From positions 1 through 5,590 of the forward strand of contig CAMWQV010000174.1 of the NCBI GenBank assembly GCA_947176425.1: 5,590 nucleotides of DNA, read 5' to 3'. The position numbers and the translations under genes are program-made. The DNA comes from an uncultured Clostridia bacterium. GTDB taxonomy: Bacteria; Bacillota; Clostridia; Oscillospirales; Oscillospiraceae. This document shows positions 2,935 to 5,590 of the stretch, in pieces; the first letter of the stretch is position 1; each line of letters begins with the position of its first letter. Below the pieces are notes generated by a model. That model searched no databases, was not told the origin of the DNA, and saw only the letters and a list, made by a program, of their open reading frames with translations.

Positions 2935-5590
2935 CACCGCTCCGGCTCCTTTCCGGGCTTCTTATCCGGCGCGATCTCCGCCGCCCGTTTTTTCAGGTCC
3001 TCCAGAACAGAGGGGCGCTCACCGTCACTGACTTCTTCACTGACCTCCCCGCCGTCACGGTCGATGCTGTCATCCATACTGAGAGCGGCGTCCAGTTCCG
3101 CAAGTCTGGCGCTCTTTTCGGCAAGCTCCGCCTCCTGCGGGAACGGCTTTTCCAACTCCACCTGTGCGGCAGTCTGCTGGTTCCGAAGGTTCTCCAACTG
3201 CTCCTGCCCCCGTTCCAGACGGGCGGTGATACCAGCAAGGGCGTTGTCCAGACGGGTCAGGTTGCCCCTGGAATCCGTACCCAGACTGACACGGTAGCTC
3301 ATCTCGCCTTTTAAGGTGATCTGGAACTGCTTTTCAAAGGTTTCATAGGAAAGCTCCATCTGGAATCCCCGGTAGCTGCCGATGGGGATGCCCTCGGTGC
3401 TTTTGATCTCCTTGCAGAGGGCAAGAATGGCATCTCCGGCGTCGGCCTTTTCCGCATAGTGCTTTCCGGCCAGTTCCATCCCCACAAACCCCTCATCCGG
3501 GAGCGGGTGGGCCTCCACCGTCTGGATGTCCGCTTCAAAACCCTTGTTGCGGCTCTGCTGCGCTTCGATCTCGGCAGGGAAGTATTTCAAAAGCTGGTCC
3601 TCCAGCCGGAAGTGCTTGCTCTGGTAATCAGCCCGGAGGACTTTCAGCTTCGCCACATCCACATCCAAGTCCATTTTCTCACGAATCAGCGGATTGCCAG
3701 CGCAGAGGGCCTTGATTTCAGCATAACTCAACGCTTGCTCATCCACATCGTCACAGGAACGCACCGGGGATTTGCTGGTCATAATCTGCGAAATGAATTT
3801 CTGCTTGTTTTCCAGCGTCTGGTAGAGATAGGCGTCAAAGGTTCCCTCCGTCACATACTGGAAAACCTGAACCTGTTTGTTCCGGTTGCCCTGCCGGATA
3901 ATGCGTCCGTTGCGCTGGGTCATATCGGCAGGACGCCAGCCCACATCCAGGTGGTGAACCGCCACAAGACGGTCCTGCACGTTGGTCCCGGCTCCCATCT
4001 TCTGGGTAGAGCCGAGCAGGACACGCACCTCGCCAGTCCGCACCTTGCCGAACAGCTCCTTCTTCTTCGCTTCGGTGTCGGCATCGTGGATAAAGGCGAT
4101 TTCCTCATTGGGAACGCCAGCGGCCACCAGCTTGTCCCGGATGTCCTCATAGACATTGAACGTGCCGTCGCCCTTCGGCGTGGACAGGTCGCAGAACAAT
4201 AATTGCGTCAGCCGCTCATCCTTCCCGTCCTCCCAAATACGGAGAACATTCTGGACGCAGGCGTTCAGCTTGCTGTTGGGGTCATCGGGCAGGAGCGGGT
4301 TCATCAGCCGCTGGTCAAGGCCGATCTTGCGCCCGTCCGATGTGATTTTGAGCATATTGTCAACCGAGGGTTCCACATCCCTGTTGTGGACGGCGGCGGC
4401 ACGTTCGGACAGATCCGCCACCATTTCCTTCTGAATCTCCGAGGGCTGTACTACCACGGTTTCAAATTTAGCCTCCGGCACCGGGAGATGAAGCTGGTCG
4501 GCGGTCTTGATGTCGGCCACCTCTTTGAACATACTCATCAGCTCCGGGAGGTTGAAGAACTTCGCAAACCTCGTCCGGGCGCGGTAGCCAGTCCCTTCGG
4601 GGGCAAGCTCTATCGCTGTGGTAGTTTCGCCAAAGGTGGAAGCCCACTGGTCAAAATGGGTCAATCCTTTTGCCCGGAGCGTGCCATGCTGGAGATAGCG
4701 CATCATGGTATAAAGCTCCGTCATACTGTTCGACACAGGGGTTCCCGTGGCAAAAATCGTACCCTTCCCACCGGTCAATTCGTCCATATACTGGCACTTC
4801 ATAAACATATCCGAGGACTTCTGCGCTTCGGAGGTGGAAAGCCCCGCCACATTTCGCATTTTCGTGTAAAGGAACAAGTTCTTAAAGGCGTGTGCCTCGT
4901 CCACAAAGAGCCGGTCAACGCCCAACTGCTCAAAGGTGATAACATCGTCCTTGCGCTCGGCGGCTTGCAACTTCTCCAACCTCGCCTCCAGAGAGCGGCG
5001 GGTCTTTTCCAACTGCTTGATGGTAAAGTTCTCGCCCTGCATGACCTTCATTTCCGCTATGGCGTCGGTGATCTCGTCAAGCTGTTCCTGCAAAATGCGC
5101 TCCTGCCGCTCTGCGGATATGGGGATTTTCTCAAATTGGCTGTGTCCGATGATAACAGCGTCATAGTCCCCGGTGGCAATACGGGCGCAGAACTTCTTGC
5201 GTCTTGCTGTCTCAAAATCCTTCTTGGACGCTACCAGTATCTTTGCGCTGGGATAGAGCCGCAGGAACTCGCTGGCCCATTGGAGGGTCAGGTGGTTTGG
5301 CACGACAAAAAGGGACTTCTGGCACAGCCCCAGCCGTTTGGCCTCCATAGCAGACGCCGCCATCTCGAAGGTCTTGCCCGCACCGACTTCGTGTGCCAAC
5401 AGGGTATTTCCGCCGTAAAGCACATGGGCAATAGCGCCCCGCTGGTGGTCCCGCAGGGTAATATCCGGGTTCATGCCGCCGAAAACGATGTGGCTGCCGT
5501 CATACTCACGGGGGCGGGTGGAGTTGAACAGTTCATTGTAGGTTCGGACCAAATCCTCCCGCCGTCTGGGGGATCGCCACACCCAATCCC
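2934..5590 (-). CDS. SNF2-like superfamily-2 helicase of ICE, C-terminal part (N-terminus outside window)
   Basis: About 885 residues of a giant helicase whose full-length relatives in Tn1549-type ICEs exceed 2,000 residues and often carry a DNA methylase-like region at the N-terminus. The frame is open to the right edge (DWVWRSPRRREDLV), so the GTG at 5582 is not a start. Numbering from that GTG: Walker A is AHEVGAGKT (63-71), DEAH is at 228-231, and motif III is ATGTP (278-282). The second RecA-like domain contains MGAGTNVQDRL (529-539) and the arginine-finger motif QRNGRIIRQGN (556-566). All key residues are intact, so ATPase activity is expected. A charged helical insert (~155-212, RQERILQEQLDEI onward) separates motifs I and II and may form a coiled coil. 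After the helicase core come ~270 residues ending in a low-complexity charged tail (PDKKPGKEPER). Such proteins are presumed to act on ICE DNA during transfer or maintenance. The stop overlaps the mobC start. Confidence 0.93.
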   Translation of the reverse strand, partial: DWVWRSPRRREDLVRTYNELFNSTRPREYDGSHIVFGGMNPDITLRDHQRGAIAHVLYGGNTLLAHEVGAGKTFEMAASAMEAKRLGLCQKSLFVVPNHLTLQWASEFLRLYPSAKILVASKKDFETARRKKFCARIATGDYDAVIIGHSQFEKIPISAERQERILQEQLDEITDAIAEMKVMQGENFTIKQLEKTRRSLEARLEKLQAAERKDDVITFEQLGVDRLFVDEAHAFKNLFLYTKMRNVAGLSTSEAQKSSDMFMKCQYMDELTGGKGTIFATGTPVSNSMTELYTMMRYLQHGTLRAKGLTHFDQWASTFGETTTAIELAPEGTGYRARTRFAKFFNLPELMSMFKEVADIKTADQLHLPVPEAKFETVVVQPSEIQKEMVADLSERAAAVHNRDVEPSVDNMLKITSDGRKIGLDQRLMNPLLPDDPNSKLNACVQNVLRIWEDGKDERLTQLLFCDLSTPKGDGTFNVYEDIRDKLVAAGVPNEEIAFIHDADTEAKKKELFGKVRTGEVRVLLGSTQKMGAGTNVQDRLVAVHHLDVGWRPADMTQRNGRIIRQGNRNKQVQVFQYVTEGTFDAYLYQTLENKQKFISQIMTSKSPVRSCDDVDEQALSYAEIKALCAGNPLIREKMDLDVDVAKLKVLRADYQSKHFRLEDQLLKYFPAEIEAQQSRNKGFEADIQTVEAHPLPDEGFVGMELAGKHYAEKADAGDAILALCKEIKSTEGIPIGSYRGFQMELSYETFEKQFQITLKGEMSYRVSLGTDSRGNLTRLDNALAGITARLERGQEQLENLRNQQTAAQVELEKPFPQEAELAEKSARLAELDAALSMDDSIDRDGGEVSEEVSDGERPSVLEDLKKRAAEIAPDKKPGKEPER

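Noticed and set aside
3459..4202. A 247-codon plus-strand open frame inside the helicase region.
   Set aside because: It is antisense to the helicase, whose motifs are intact throughout. It has no ribosome site and arises from GC-rich codon bias.
5580..5582. GTG at 5582 as true start of the helicase.
   Set aside because: The frame stays open to the window edge with family-like residues (DWVWR). No ribosome site is present, and a start here would lack the large N-terminal part of this family.
1..5590. CRISPR array, tRNA, rRNA, insertion sequence or oriT.
   Set aside because: No regularly spaced repeats, cloverleaf, rRNA signatures or transposase were seen. oriT cannot be identified by eye without a reference nick site.

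Overview
The window looks like the mobilisation/DNA-processing segment of a Tn1549-type integrative and conjugative element (ICE) from a gut Clostridia host (Lachnospiraceae or Oscillospiraceae relative). The evidence is the minus-strand gene order: SNF2-like helicase (right edge), MobC, small ICE proteins, CHC2 zinc-finger protein, relaxase (left edge). The phrases in the helicase and relaxase are typical of this ICE family. Most of the sequence is GC-rich ICE backbone. No integrase, tRNA, rRNA or CRISPR array is visible.

Layout, right to left along the minus-strand operon. At 2934-5590 lies the C-terminal ~885 residues of a very large superfamily-2 helicase (N-terminus outside the window). 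It is translationally coupled through TGATG to mobC (2605-2934). A three-helix membrane protein (1724-2017) and an unrecognised 57-residue protein (1532-1705) follow. Then come a CHC2 zinc-ribbon protein without a primase catalytic domain (125-793) and the first 33 codons of the relaxase (1-101, cut by the window). MobC and the relaxase are expected to form the relaxosome at oriT. The helicase and CHC2 protein presumably handle DNA during transfer or replication.

Two stretches break this pattern. At about 861-1530 and 2100-2513 the operon is interrupted by single genes on the plus strand, against the direction of the ICE genes. Each encodes a small protein with an N-terminal membrane anchor. 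Each is more AT-rich than the backbone, the second strongly so. Each has its own promoter of identical form (TTGAAG, 17 bases, TATAATTAA). Just after their stops they share a diverged ~28-base flank (21 of 28 columns identical). In cassette 1 a perfect 12-base inverted repeat brackets the gene, lying exactly between promoter and terminator. In cassette 2 a degenerate version (9/13) occupies the same positions. Cassette 2 is also flanked by a ~42-base direct repeat (35/42 identical), which suggests insertion by duplication and possible excision.

The best candidate for something undescribed is this pair of look-alike, opposite-strand, self-promoted membrane-protein cassettes inside an ICE transfer operon. 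The cassette 1 repeat could allow inversion of the coding segment or 5'-3' pairing of its mRNA. Function, mobility and inversion are inference; the repeats, promoters and gene positions are read directly from the sequence.
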